From: an uncultured Pseudomonadales bacterium
GTDB lineage: Bacteria; Pseudomonadota; Gammaproteobacteria; Pseudomonadales; Azotimanducaceae
Direction of reading: 5' to 3'
Length of the DNA stretch: 64,000 bases
NCBI GenBank assembly: GCA_958296295.1
Contig: OY282460.1
Coordinates: 3,828,291 to 3,892,290 of the forward strand
The position numbers were made by a program, and so were the translations under genes. The notes beneath the pieces are model-generated. The model did no database searches and was not told the origin of the DNA. It worked only from the letters and a program-made list of their open reading frames with translations. Position 1 is the stretch's first letter. Each line of letters begins with the position of its first letter. This document shows positions 1 to 9,881 of the stretch, piece after piece.

Positions 1-116
1 GGGATCATGGGTGGGTTGTGGGTGGCGGCTTCACGGTGAGTGGGATGGTCGCACAGTGGCGGCTCTGACGGTTGCCTGTACCGCGCTCCCGCCGTTGAAC
101 CGTCGCGGCTCGTGGT

Positions 117-551
117 TCAAGCAAACGGGTCTCGGACTCGAAGCTCCCGGAACAGCGAAAAGTCGCGGTCTGGCGTGAGCAGCGCCTCAATGCCGTGGGC
201 AACGCAAGTCGCGGCGATTCGAGCGTCATGCACCACCCCGCCGACGACATGTGGGCGCAAGACGAACCGACGAAGGACATCTGCAAACCCCTCCGTCTCA
301 CCGATCATGCGTTTGGAGGGAGAAGCCGTCCACGCCGAGAATTGCTGCCATGCACGGTCCGACGTTGTAGCCCCTTCTCGCCAGATGCGACGGTTGGTGA
401 CGACGCTGAAGAACTCGTAGCAGCAGGGCCAAGGGATCGCCCACGGCCGGTCGCCCTCGGCAAGCTCCTTTATCAAGGCGTGTGCTTGTTGGCCTACCTG
501 CGCCTCCCGCCGATGCACATAGATAAGCACATTGGTGTCGACGGCAATCAC
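117..551 (-). CDS. vapC: PIN-domain ribonuclease toxin, VapC family
   Basis: This is a PIN-domain endoribonuclease, the toxin of a type II toxin-antitoxin pair. The protein opens with AVDTNVLIYVHR, the first acidic strand of the PIN fold. It has a conserved acidic residue in VHDARIAA and a closing LLTPDRDFSLF, giving the usual Asp/Glu metal site. A GTG at 549-551 overlaps the TGA of the antitoxin gene (548-550), which implies translational coupling and supports this start over longer in-frame ATGs. At 144 residues it has normal VapC length. The RNA target cannot be inferred. Confidence 0.85.
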   Translation of the reverse strand: MIAVDTNVLIYVHRREAQVGQQAHALIKELAEGDRPWAIPWPCCYEFFSVVTNRRIWREGATTSDRAWQQFSAWTASPSKRMIGETEGFADVLRRFVLRPHVVGGVVHDARIAATCVAHGIEALLTPDRDFSLFRELRVRDPFA

Positions 552-796
552 CGGGCGCCGGAGTCGCCATAGATCAGATCGCGCAGCTCGGGCCAAGAGT
601 ACGTCGCGAAGGGGTCTGGCGAGTTCGGGTCGCCAACGCGCAGGTCTGGAAGCTCGTACTGGCGACGACGGTCTGCTGCCGCGACTACGCGGCGCAGACC
701 ATCTTCCACGACAGCGCGTAGCGGGCGCCCCGTCTCCTTCGCATGCCGTTTGGCACGGGCGAGCAACTCATCGTGGATGTCTAGCGTTGTCTTCAT
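548..796 (-). CDS. vapB: VapB-type antitoxin
   Basis: This small protein (82 residues) starts MKTTLDIHDELLARAKRHA, the ribbon-helix-helix opening typical of antitoxins of the DUF2191/VapB class. The acidic, proline-containing C-terminal half is the likely toxin-binding tail. It lies immediately upstream of and overlaps vapC by 4 bp, so the pair forms one operon and probably represses its own promoter in the 800-880 region. In-frame ATGs further upstream exist, but the family motif begins at the MKTT start chosen here. Confidence 0.8.
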   Translation of the reverse strand: MKTTLDIHDELLARAKRHAKETGRPLRAVVEDGLRRVVAAADRRRQYELPDLRVGDPNSPDPFATYSWPELRDLIYGDSGAR

Positions 797-888
797 AGGT
801 GCCATCGTAGCCATATAAGAGGGTATGGGCAAGGCAACGATGGATTCGGTGGCGTTCAGACGATCATTTCGGCCAACAACGGGATGAT

Positions 889-1053
889 CTATACGATGGT
901 CGCAAACTGGAGGCAGGTGCGGATGTCCTCGGCCTCCAAGTCTGGCTCATCCAGGCTCTCCTCTTGCGACGGGCCCGTCGCAAGCAAACCAAGCACATCC
1001 GTCACGCGGATGCGCATGCCCCGGATGAATGGGCGTCCTCCACACTGTTGCAC
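889..1053 (-). CDS. orphan DUF433-family antitoxin-like fragment
   Basis: The minus-strand translation reads through CGGRPFIRGMRIRVTDVLG and then LEAEDIRTCLQFA before a TAG. This is the core of the DUF433 family, small DNA-binding antitoxins usually paired with a DUF5615 PIN-like toxin. A GTG at 1053 gives 54 residues. The family's usual N-terminal strand is missing and a stop lies a short way upstream in frame, so this is either a shortened gene or a remnant. No DUF5615 partner is seen; the next gene on this strand is vapB. Family recognition is firm, functionality is doubtful. Confidence 0.55.
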   Translation of the reverse strand: MQQCGGRPFIRGMRIRVTDVLGLLATGPSQEESLDEPDLEAEDIRTCLQFATIV

Positions 1054-1132
1054 GCTCGTGGTGATGACTGCCTTGCGCGCAAACGCGCCATCTCACTTGT
1101 CTTCTTACCACATCGGTCGTTCGGCACTACCG

Positions 1133-4100
1133 TCAATCGACAAACCATTCCTTGTCCTTGGCGACGAGGCCCAAGGGCTTCGCCTTCGCTGCAACGTTCG
1201 TACGGACCAAGTCGTAAGCCGCACTCACGAGATCCAGAGGATACTGCTCGCTTCTCTCAATAACCTCTTCGACTAGCCCATTTGGCGTCCGGTCGGTCGC
1301 TTGGCGTCGCCCCATTCCATATCCGTAAAACTCGTCTACGACCACCCCTTGAGAGTAGGTGCGTGAAACTACGGCCACCCACTTCGACCACTCCTTGGGC
1401 CTAGCTCGTAGCGCATAGAGCGCACTCCATTGGCAGAATTCTAATGTGCAGACATCACCGCCTCGATAGTCCGCAACATGTCTCTCATAAAGTACCAACC
1501 GATCTTGAGGTCTGACGCGAGAAGAGATGGCAACCGCAAATCTGTGGGACAAAGATCGCGGCAACTGTTCGAAATCCATAGAGAGCCGCCTTGCACCGCA
1601 AACATTCCGCGCCTGCGCACTGGCGGCAAGCGCTTGATGCAGGCACATCCACTCGTCTGAGTCAAGGTGTCGAAGTTCATGGTCAACCGCTTCCGCTAAC
1701 TTCACTATCGTAGATTTTCCGGCCCACGAAAAAAAGACTAGCAAAAAGAAGGACCTATCTATCGGCCCGCGGCATTCATTAATCTGCCGCTCCCACCACC
1801 GCGACGCTCCGCTCTGAAGTCGTGCGTATCTAACGCGTTCGCACAGATCCACCGACTCATCGAACAGCCGGGTGGCTCCGGCACCTCTAACACTACTCGA
1901 CCTCATGATACCGGCCGCGACGGCCGCGAGCACAAACCATATCCATTGTTCGCCGAAATCCTTTCGTCCCCTCGACACTAGCTCCTTCCAAGGATTCAAC
2001 GTGGTCGACCACTCTAACGTCGTATGTTTCTTCGACAAATCTAACGACAGCGCTATGAAGTCGCTACATCGCCTCTGCATGTCTAGGCCACCTTCATGTC
2101 CTCCCGACACCACAAGACCGTAGTACCTTCCCCAAAGAGCGTCGAGCGACTCCGACGACCTTTCTCCAAATGCGATAGCGTATCTCCACGGGGACAGCAC
2201 TGACGCGAAAGTACATATGAGCCCCTTGTCCCTTCCATAGACATGCAATTGCCGACCGCCGAGTAGCAGTGTGATGACAGCTCCAAGTCGGCCCTCATCG
2301 CGCTCCAGCCAATCACCTCGTCCTCCACAAGCGACTAACCAAAGTCGATCAATCTCGTCATGCGTTGAGTAGCCATCGAGGTCTTCATTTTCCAGCCTCT
2401 CGACGACACCGAGGTACATCCCCGACTCTATCCACGTCGTTAGGTGCTCAGGCGCAAGGTTTGTACACCTGCGCTGCCAGTGGTCTAGTCGTTCGTCAAC
2501 AGTCGAATTAACGTTGATGAGATCAATCAACTCTTCCCGGAAGTCCTCCGGAGGGCACTGATTTAGCAGATCGAAGCATCGCTCCACAAGCTGTGCGCCG
2601 CCGCAGTCTGTCGGTAGTGTCAATGTGTCTCGGCGCCGATAGTGACCAGCCACTAGCTGATTCAACCCCATGTCATCAAGAACGATTGATATCACGCGCT
2701 TCATCACTAGCGGGACCGACCAGAAAACCCTGTCGGCCAGAAGCGTCACGGCCAACCTCTGAGGATATCCAGTATCCCGATACGCCCCCTCGCGTGCCAG
2801 TGCATCTAAGGAGTCTACAAGAGCTGGTAGCTCACCTTCGTCATAACAGCCAGCGTAAAATCGCACGACGTTCTGCCAATAGAAGTTGCGTGCCATCGCG
2901 TCGAAGCGCTCCGGTTTCGTCCCATTCTTCGTCGTGCCCGGTGGGCAGTACGGAGCGGTAACATAGAGATATTTCGCCGCAAAATACTCACGAAGCGACT
3001 GGACCTCAAATTCGAATGTACCTTGAACTCTTGATACTAGAGCGACGATTCGTTCAACCATTCCAGAAAATAACTCTTCGACGTCTGACTCATAACCCAT
3101 CTCCGTCAAGTATCTCTGAACTAGCTCCCTCAATTTATCCTCTTTGATTGTACCACGGGTATCCCTTGTCTCCGCCTCCGAGTGGAGTATCCAAGCCACA
3201 AAACGGTGTATCTTGATGAACAGATCTCGATTATCGAGCACAACGGTCGTCTTCTCGGCCTCTCTATCAAAAGCCTTCTGGACATAACTGTCGTAGAGGG
3301 CTGTCCTCATCTCCGGTAGCGACGGCCCATGGGATCTAACTAGGCTGAGTAAGATGGAAAGCTGCATCGGGTTTCTAGCCAGTTCCCGAACATGAACCTG
3401 ATTAAGCTTTCGCTCTAGGACATCATGGACATCGTCTGCCTCCCGCGGTGACAACTTGAGGGCCTTTAGCCACCGTTCAGCGTACTCCTTGATATCAGCT
3501 ATCCCAATGGGAGCTAGTTCGAGATGGGGGAACGTCTTCTCTGGGAGCCCAGGTGAGTTGGAAAAGACCGCCGGACGGCTTGTGACGATCGTCTGCAATG
3601 ACTTTGCATTCTCGCCGATACGATTCGTAGTTCTTGTGATTTCCTCAACAACGCGACGGCGACGTTTAATGTCAGCTACTTCGTCGAGTCCGTCGTAGAA
3701 AATCAGGATGGGCGTGGCGTGACAGATCGCAATGAGGTCGTCGACATTGAAAGAAGACCCGCCGGCACCGATCGCAATCTGTGCCGCAAGGAAAGACTCA
3801 ATGGTTCGGACGGGATACTCTTTGCCTGCGGTATCTCCGCTGTCTGCGAACGGCCAGTCACCACCAAACCATGCGGCGAGATCTCTACATTCGATACGGA
3901 ACGGCAGACGAACTGGTGCCTTGGCGTGCGAGGAATCTATCCTGTCGTCATCTTTCCCAAGTATTTTATGTCGGTGAATCTGACAGACGTATTGGGCAAT
4001 CGTCGACTTTCCTTGACCGGGGGCACCCTCGATTACGAACGGCAATTTACTGTTTTGAGCAATGGTGTGTAGAAGGAATGAGGCGGCACCTCGTCGAGGA

Positions 4101-4879
4101 CCTAGGAATAGCATACCGTTGGAAAAGCGTTCCAAGTTGTCGATTTTTTTCTCAGGCAACTCCGCAGCAACTCTCGTGAGGACATCTGCAACCGTATCGT
4201 TCGCACCGGTACGTCTGCCTTCCTTTGCGTACGCTCGGTCGGCATAGGCCAGAATTTCGACGGGTACGTCGATAAAGAGGTCAAGGATCTCGCTCTGCAG
4301 TTCGATCTGATTGAAGCGTAATTCTTTGTCGCGATCGTATTGATCTTGGAGGAACGCTCGGATAGCGGGTTCTCGATAACTACCTCGCGCGTCCGCGCCC
4401 TCGGCCATCATCCGAATGACGTCGGTGCCCCGAAGGGCTTCTGGAAAACTAAATTTGACTTCCCGAGCATCGTCTAGGCGACGGCAAATGTCATCGCGCC
4501 ACCAACACTGAGCTGAAATAGGGAGCTTTCTTAATAGGTCGGACATCTTGTCTATAGAGCCGCTTCCTGGCTTACCAGTTCCTCTCACGTTCGTTAGCAA
4601 GTAGTACTTGGTTGCACCTGCATTTGCCAAATCCGCGATCTTAGATCTTTCTCGTTTGATTGTCTCGAATAGTCGCCCGGTCTGTTTGGGGTCTTGAACG
4701 AATTTGGCCTGAAATACCACATGCTCCCCGGCCTCCTTGTCCGAGAGAAGCAACGCATCTCGTCCACCATCGCTTTGGTAGAGGGGGAAGCACTGGATAT
4801 CTGGGAAGAGCTTTGCCAAGAGGCTCTGGCATAGCGCCTGAAAGCGATCTGGCCCTAGGTTTTCGAGCGGATAGTCCAT
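1133..4879 (-). CDS. STAND NTPase: nuclease-like head plus NACHT ATPase, predicted antiphage protein
   Basis: This is a 1248-residue protein. Residues 1-130 resemble an Mrr-like PD-(D/E)xK nuclease: SDGGRDA at 36-42 supplies the Asp and FQAKF at 56-60 supplies a QxK. A NACHT ATPase follows, with Walker A GAPGQGKST (285-293), Walker B ILIFYDGLDE (391-400) and a TSRP sensor-like motif. The long helical C-terminus has no repeat I can name and is the likely sensor. NACHT proteins with nuclease heads (bNACHT and Avs classes) act in abortive antiphage defence. The ATG at 4879 is chosen because the domain starts there and GGGGAC precedes it. The gene lies 25 bp downstream of the methyltransferase gene and is markedly AT-richer than flanking core genes, suggesting horizontal acquisition. 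The triggering ligand is unknown. Confidence 0.85.
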   Translation of the reverse strand: MDYPLENLGPDRFQALCQSLLAKLFPDIQCFPLYQSDGGRDALLLSDKEAGEHVVFQAKFVQDPKQTGRLFETIKRERSKIADLANAGATKYYLLTNVRGTGKPGSGSIDKMSDLLRKLPISAQCWWRDDICRRLDDAREVKFSFPEALRGTDVIRMMAEGADARGSYREPAIRAFLQDQYDRDKELRFNQIELQSEILDLFIDVPVEILAYADRAYAKEGRRTGANDTVADVLTRVAAELPEKKIDNLERFSNGMLFLGPRRGAASFLLHTIAQNSKLPFVIEGAPGQGKSTIAQYVCQIHRHKILGKDDDRIDSSHAKAPVRLPFRIECRDLAAWFGGDWPFADSGDTAGKEYPVRTIESFLAAQIAIGAGGSSFNVDDLIAICHATPILIFYDGLDEVADIKRRRRVVEEITRTTNRIGENAKSLQTIVTSRPAVFSNSPGLPEKTFPHLELAPIGIADIKEYAERWLKALKLSPREADDVHDVLERKLNQVHVRELARNPMQLSILLSLVRSHGPSLPEMRTALYDSYVQKAFDREAEKTTVVLDNRDLFIKIHRFVAWILHSEAETRDTRGTIKEDKLRELVQRYLTEMGYESDVEELFSGMVERIVALVSRVQGTFEFEVQSLREYFAAKYLYVTAPYCPPGTTKNGTKPERFDAMARNFYWQNVVRFYAGCYDEGELPALVDSLDALAREGAYRDTGYPQRLAVTLLADRVFWSVPLVMKRVISIVLDDMGLNQLVAGHYRRRDTLTLPTDCGGAQLVERCFDLLNQCPPEDFREELIDLINVNSTVDERLDHWQRRCTNLAPEHLTTWIESGMYLGVVERLENEDLDGYSTHDEIDRLWLVACGGRGDWLERDEGRLGAVITLLLGGRQLHVYGRDKGLICTFASVLSPWRYAIAFGERSSESLDALWGRYYGLVVSGGHEGGLDMQRRCSDFIALSLDLSKKHTTLEWSTTLNPWKELVSRGRKDFGEQWIWFVLAAVAAGIMRSSSVRGAGATRLFDESVDLCERVRYARLQSGASRWWERQINECRGPIDRSFFLLVFFSWAGKSTIVKLAEAVDHELRHLDSDEWMCLHQALAASAQARNVCGARRLSMDFEQLPRSLSHRFAVAISSRVRPQDRLVLYERHVADYRGGDVCTLEFCQWSALYALRARPKEWSKWVAVVSRTYSQGVVVDEFYGYGMGRRQATDRTPNGLVEEVIERSEQYPLDLVSAAYDLVRTNVAAKAKPLGLVAKDKEWFVD

Positions 4880-4904
4880 CTTTTGTCCCCGGACGTCAGA
4901 AGAC

Positions 4905-7900
4905 CTAAACACTGTGGCCGGTAGAAGGTGGTGTCCAAGAGGCGGCGTAGGCCGTCTCCCTACTGCAAGCAACGAAGGGCGTCGTGTAGGTAACTAGCTC
5001 GTCACTCTTGCCATGCGGCTGCTCGACGAGTCTGGCGACCCTAGTGTGGTCTGAGTCACGCACATCCTCCCAGCCAAGAGCGATGTCATTTTTGGTGCCG
5101 TCCGGCATTGTCAGCGTGTAGCTGGTATCACCTTTGATAGCTCTACGAGGCAGCCCCACGCCCGGCAAGCCCTTCGATGGCGTGAAGACGATGCGTCCGT
5201 TGGCGTCGTAGTAGGTCTCGGCTTCATATTGGCGCATGACGGGGAATTGTACGCGATAGATGGTTTGCAGTTCGTCCAAGGTCAGCCCGACGGCCTTGGC
5301 AGCCAAGACGTCGATTTCGACTAGGGCTTGGCGGCGGACGTAGTCGGTGCGTAGGCCGTGGTCTCGGTGCCATTCTGGGGTTAGCTGCGGCCAGTCGTTG
5401 GGGAGGCGCGGGTCTTGGCGCGTCCAAGCGTCTTGGCGGAAGGCGTCGATGGCGGTCATCGTGGTGCCGTTGGCCGATGGCTGTGGGGACATACAGGCAT
5501 CGTACCACAGGTCGGCGTAGTGGTTGGTGAGACAGCACAGGCGTAAGGCTCTGATTCTTAAGGCGGTTCGGATGCCCGGGTCGCAGTCTTCGGTGAGGAT
5601 GGGCAGGCGGCTTAGCCAAGAGAGGTTGGCGTGGCCGGACCCTGTCGTCTTCATGAAGAAATCGAGGACGATGGACAATGAGAGGGCAGCGAAGTCGAGC
5701 AGTTGGCCTGCGTCACGGAAGGCCGTGGCGAGGCAAGTGTGGATGAGGCCGACGCCCTTGGGGATGATTGCCGTCACGAGGGTGCGTTCAAGGGCGGCGC
5801 TAATCATCTCTCGGTGTATCAGGCGGTAGTAGTCCGTCACCTTGCGCGGTTCATCCTCCCCCGGTTCGCACCAAGACACCCGCGGCGTGCGCGCCTCGTA
5901 CTCATCCACACCACAGGCCGGAACGTAGTTTGTGCGCGGCAGGTAGTCGTCCGGCAGCGTGGTGAGGTCCAGCACGTCGTAGTGGCTGTTCTGCGTACAC
6001 ACTCGGCGCGGCGTCTTGTTGAACGGGTTGCCGACGAAGAAGTGCGGGCCGGAGAGGATCAGCTGCGAAGCGTCCGCTGGAAACCGCGTCTCGCGGCGGA
6101 TGGTGCCTAGCCGCTGGGCCATCGTCTCGTGCCAGTGGCCAGTCACGTGGAACTCGTCGCCCAAGTCGCCCAGCCGTTTCGGATGCGCAGCGAACTTCCG
6201 CAGCACCGCCAGCAGCGTCTTCGCGTGCAGCGCTGGCAGCCGGGCGCGAAGCGGCGGTGTTCCGGCCACGTCATACAACGTGGCGAAGTTCGCCAGCGCT
6301 GCCGAATCCACTTCCACAACACGATCAGCGTGGCCAGCCGTCGTCCAACCTTCCTCGTCCTTGATGCCCGGCACCTCACCCTGCCCGTCATGCTCCAAGC
6401 AGGCGCCCACCGTTCCCGGCGCGAACAAATTGGCGATGTGCTTGAACGCCGGAGCATCCCGCGCCTCGCCATACACGTTCACGCTGAACAGCGTCTCGTG
6501 ATGCACTTCGGAGAACAGCTTCTTCTCATTCTGAAACTGAAAGTGCGCCCGCAACCTCGAGTACAACGCCTCCCGAAACACCCCACCCTTCGGATCGTCG
6601 TACACCCCTTCGGGATGCAGGAAACCGGCCACTCCCCCTTCCCGCCCAATCATCCAAGCCTGCGGCAGAAAGCACTTGTACAGGTTCGTCTGCTGCCCGG
6701 CGAGCAACGGATAGTTCTGCCCCGCGTTCAGAAACACCTGCGTCGCTTCTGCTTCCTCCAACTCCGTCAGCCAAGCCTCCCGAAGCCCCTCGTACCGCTC
6801 GAACATCTCGCCGCGCAGCGCAGTTATCTCCGTTGCCGAGTGTTTCCTCAGCACGAACAGCGGGTTGCGGTCGCCCAGCACACCGCCTTCCTCCCACTCC
6901 ACCTTCACCCACGGCGGGTTGCCCAGCACTAGGTCAAAGCCGCCTTTCTCCGCGAACACGTCCGCGAAGGCCAGTTCCCAGTGGTGGAAGCGGTGGCGGG
7001 CGGCGAGCTCTTCGACGAACTTCAGCCTAGGAAACTGCTCGAACAGCTTCTCGAAATCCAACATGCCGAGCTGGTTGGTGATTCGTCGGGCGATCTCGCC
7101 GGCGTGTTCGGCGTATTCCGCGCCGAAGAGGTCGGCGGTTTGGTTGGGGCCGATGTCCGGCTGGAACAGCGAAGTGCTCAGCACCAGCGTGATCTCGTTC
7201 AGGAAATCGTCCCGGCTCGGCAGCAGATTGGCGTTGCCAATGGGCCAGAACCACAGGGCGCACCAGTAGTCCATCACCAGCTTCAGGCGGCGGTACGGGC
7301 TGGCGGTGCGCGTGCCTTCGCTGAACATGCCTTGGCTGCGGATGTCGTCCTTCCACTTGTTGGGCGTGGTGCGCCGGGCCGCTTCCGGCTGGCCCCACAC
7401 GGGCTGAGTGTCCTCGGTGGCGGCGCGGTCGCGGGCCAATAGCTCCACATGCAAGGCCCAAAGCGCATCCACGCGGCTGGAGAGGGATTCCAATACCTCG
7501 ATTTCCTCGTCCGCGAAGGGCTGGAAGAACGTCTTGCGCCACACCTTGATGTGCTCGAAGTTGTCGGCTTCAAGGAGCTTCGCGGCCTTGTCGCCGTAGT
7601 TCGCCATGCCGTCGTCCGGCAGCAGGAAGTGGTAGACGGTGCCGGGCGAGCGGCTGGGCGCCGCGTTCTCGGCGGTGCGCCAAGGCACGCGCTGCGGGGC
7701 GCTGTTAAACCACAGGTTCGCCTTCTTCTGCTTCGTCAACTTGCTGCGCGGATACACCTGCCGGCGCGCGCCCACCAGCGAATTGCCGCACATCAGCTGG
7801 TAGCCGAACCACGGCACGTGGCCGTCCTTGTGGATGCCGTTCAGCCACAGGGAAACTTCCGCCAGTTCCAGCGCCACCGGGTTCAAGTCCACGCCGAACA

Positions 7901-9833
7901 CGTTGCGGTCCGCGATGTGGTGGCGCGTGCGTTGCAGTTCGTCGGCGTAATCGGCGTGCTCGATGCGGCGGTTCCGTTCGCGCTGCTTGCGTTCCAAGTA
8001 GAGCTGCGCCAGTTGGTTCACGGCTTCGTTCAGGAACGCCGCGGAACCCATCGCTGGTTCGCACACGGTGATGTTCAGGATGTCGTCCGCCGGCGTGTGT
8101 TCCGTCACCAGTTCGCGCAGGGCGTACTTCACCACGGTGCGAGTGAGGGATTCCGGCGTGTAGTAGCTGGCGGATTTCTGCCGGTCGCGCCCGGCCAGGC
8201 GGTAGAGGAACGTGCCGCGTTGGTGAACGCGCAGCTTCAGATGGCCGTTCTCGTCGCGATCCTGCACCTTCTCTTCTTCGGCGTACTGGCCGAGATCGCG
8301 CTGCGGCACGAAGTAGGCGGTGGCGAGTGCGTTTTGGGTTTCGCCGGCGTTGGCCGGTTTCACTTCGTACAAATCCTCTTCGGCGAAGAAGCCGCGGTAG
8401 GCCAGTAGCGCTTCGTATACGGCACCGAGCTGGTTGATGCCCAGCTGCGCGTAGGAGATGCGGCCGCGGCGCTTCAGTCGGCCGCGCCCGGTGCCGGGGC
8501 GGGAGAGGGACATCAAGCGGATTACTGCTTGCAGGCAGCGGTTGCGCAGCTTCACCTGGTTCAAGAGCGGCGTGGCTTGCGGGCGGAACAGGCGGCTATC
8601 CAGCGGGCGCATGGTGAAGCCGTTGCGGCGCGGGCGCTGGGCCAGCAGGTCTTCTTGCGCGTTGAAGCCCTCGCGGACGAGGCGGAACAGCTGCTCGATG
8701 CTGTGGTGCAGGTGGTAGCCGTTCAGGGATTCCTCGGTGGTGAGGCGCGTCATCTCCAAGTCGCGCAGGCGTTCCAGGCCGTAGCCTTGGCGGTAGGCTT
8801 CGGCGTCCAGCGGCGCGTAGCGCAGGTTCGGGCGCGCCTCGATGTAGAACAGGAACAGCAGGCGGTACATGTAGCGCAGGGCTTCGCGGCTTAGCCGATC
8901 GGTGAGGGCGGCGTCCGGGCGGTCGTAGATGCGGCCCTTGGCCACTTCGCGCAGGTGGCGGATGGCTTCGTTGCCGATGAGTTCGATGCATTCGCGCAGG
9001 GCGTGCTTCAAATCCTCGGAGACGGCGAAGGCGTGCTTGTGGCTGTTGTCGTCCAGGCCGTCTAGGAGGCTTTCGCGGCTGGTACTTCCCGGCTGAAGGC
9101 TCTCGCGGTGCAGCAGGGCGGCGGTGGCCTTCAGCGTGGCGTCTTCCTTCAGGGAGAGGATGTCGTCGAAATCGAAGCGCAGCAGGCGGTTGTGCGTCCA
9201 CTTGCCGCGTTCGAGCAGGAGGGCGCTGTTGCAGGAGAGAACGAGTATCCAGCGCGGCGGGCGGGATTGGATGAGAGTGCCTTCGGGCGCGGGGTGGCGG
9301 CCGCGGGCGGTTGCGTTTGGGAAGAAGAGCCGGCGGGTGACGATGGTGTTCCACGTTTCGTTCAGCACGGCCTCCGGCGGAGGTGCTTCGCCGTGGAACT
9401 GCAAGGTGTGGGGTTTTAGGGCTAGTGGGTCTTCGCCTTCGCCGTCGGCGTCGTAGGCGCCGAGGACGAGCAGGCGCGCGGGTTGTGTGGCGGTTGCGCC
9501 TTCGGCGGCGAGGATGGGGATTTCGGCGCCGCCTTCTAGAACGAGGTTAGCGGGCTGCCAGCGGTAGCCGAGGGCTTCAAGCAGCAGGCGGAACCACTCG
9601 CGCTGGCGGATGATGCGGCGGCTGGCGCGGCGCTCTCGTTGGAAGTCTCGGCGGAAGCGGAGGTATTCGGGCGCGAGGGCACGGAGTTGGGCGTTGGGGG
9701 CTGGGTTGGGAGTGGATTCGGCCTGCTTGCGCCAGCGCTCTGTGGTGGCTTGGATGTCGCCGGTGAAGATCTCGGCGAGGTAGTGGTGGCTGAAGAACTC
9801 GTTCTCGTTGTGGATGCCGGTTAGGGTGGGCAT
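4905..9833 (-). CDS. very large N6-adenine DNA methyltransferase (Eco57I / PglX / DrmMI-like)
   Basis: This protein of about 1640 residues is built around a gamma-class N6-adenine methyltransferase. It shows YYTPESLT near 562, the SAM-binding CEPAMGSAAFLNEA near 596, GVDLNPVALELAE near 652 and the catalytic NPPW near 977 (numbered from an upstream in-frame GTG at 9848; the ATG at 9833 removes five residues). The N-terminal 500 residues and the long C-terminus are of the kind that recognise target DNA in type IIG, BREX (PglX) and DISARM (DrmMI) enzymes. I see no clear nuclease motif, so cleavage is unproven. It lies 48 bp downstream of the KTSC gene and 25 bp upstream of the NACHT gene. Part of it (about 8991-9080) has a diverged copy at 13339-13424. 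Confidence 0.85.
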   Translation of the reverse strand: MPTLTGIHNENEFFSHHYLAEIFTGDIQATTERWRKQAESTPNPAPNAQLRALAPEYLRFRRDFQRERRASRRIIRQREWFRLLLEALGYRWQPANLVLEGGAEIPILAAEGATATQPARLLVLGAYDADGEGEDPLALKPHTLQFHGEAPPPEAVLNETWNTIVTRRLFFPNATARGRHPAPEGTLIQSRPPRWILVLSCNSALLLERGKWTHNRLLRFDFDDILSLKEDATLKATAALLHRESLQPGSTSRESLLDGLDDNSHKHAFAVSEDLKHALRECIELIGNEAIRHLREVAKGRIYDRPDAALTDRLSREALRYMYRLLFLFYIEARPNLRYAPLDAEAYRQGYGLERLRDLEMTRLTTEESLNGYHLHHSIEQLFRLVREGFNAQEDLLAQRPRRNGFTMRPLDSRLFRPQATPLLNQVKLRNRCLQAVIRLMSLSRPGTGRGRLKRRGRISYAQLGINQLGAVYEALLAYRGFFAEEDLYEVKPANAGETQNALATAYFVPQRDLGQYAEEEKVQDRDENGHLKLRVHQRGTFLYRLAGRDRQKSASYYTPESLTRTVVKYALRELVTEHTPADDILNITVCEPAMGSAAFLNEAVNQLAQLYLERKQRERNRRIEHADYADELQRTRHHIADRNVFGVDLNPVALELAEVSLWLNGIHKDGHVPWFGYQLMCGNSLVGARRQVYPRSKLTKQKKANLWFNSAPQRVPWRTAENAAPSRSPGTVYHFLLPDDGMANYGDKAAKLLEADNFEHIKVWRKTFFQPFADEEIEVLESLSSRVDALWALHVELLARDRAATEDTQPVWGQPEAARRTTPNKWKDDIRSQGMFSEGTRTASPYRRLKLVMDYWCALWFWPIGNANLLPSRDDFLNEITLVLSTSLFQPDIGPNQTADLFGAEYAEHAGEIARRITNQLGMLDFEKLFEQFPRLKFVEELAARHRFHHWELAFADVFAEKGGFDLVLGNPPWVKVEWEEGGVLGDRNPLFVLRKHSATEITALRGEMFERYEGLREAWLTELEEAEATQVFLNAGQNYPLLAGQQTNLYKCFLPQAWMIGREGGVAGFLHPEGVYDDPKGGVFREALYSRLRAHFQFQNEKKLFSEVHHETLFSVNVYGEARDAPAFKHIANLFAPGTVGACLEHDGQGEVPGIKDEEGWTTAGHADRVVEVDSAALANFATLYDVAGTPPLRARLPALHAKTLLAVLRKFAAHPKRLGDLGDEFHVTGHWHETMAQRLGTIRRETRFPADASQLILSGPHFFVGNPFNKTPRRVCTQNSHYDVLDLTTLPDDYLPRTNYVPACGVDEYEARTPRVSWCEPGEDEPRKVTDYYRLIHREMISAALERTLVTAIIPKGVGLIHTCLATAFRDAGQLLDFAALSLSIVLDFFMKTTGSGHANLSWLSRLPILTEDCDPGIRTALRIRALRLCCLTNHYADLWYDACMSPQPSANGTTMTAIDAFRQDAWTRQDPRLPNDWPQLTPEWHRDHGLRTDYVRRQALVEIDVLAAKAVGLTLDELQTIYRVQFPVMRQYEAETYYDANGRIVFTPSKGLPGVGLPRRAIKGDTSYTLTMPDGTKNDIALGWEDVRDSDHTRVARLVEQPHGKSDELVTYTTPFVACSRETAYAASWTPPSTGHSV

Positions 9834-9881
9834 GGGGTGGCTAGGCACACAAGCTGGACGCGGCTACGACCCTGTCAACGA

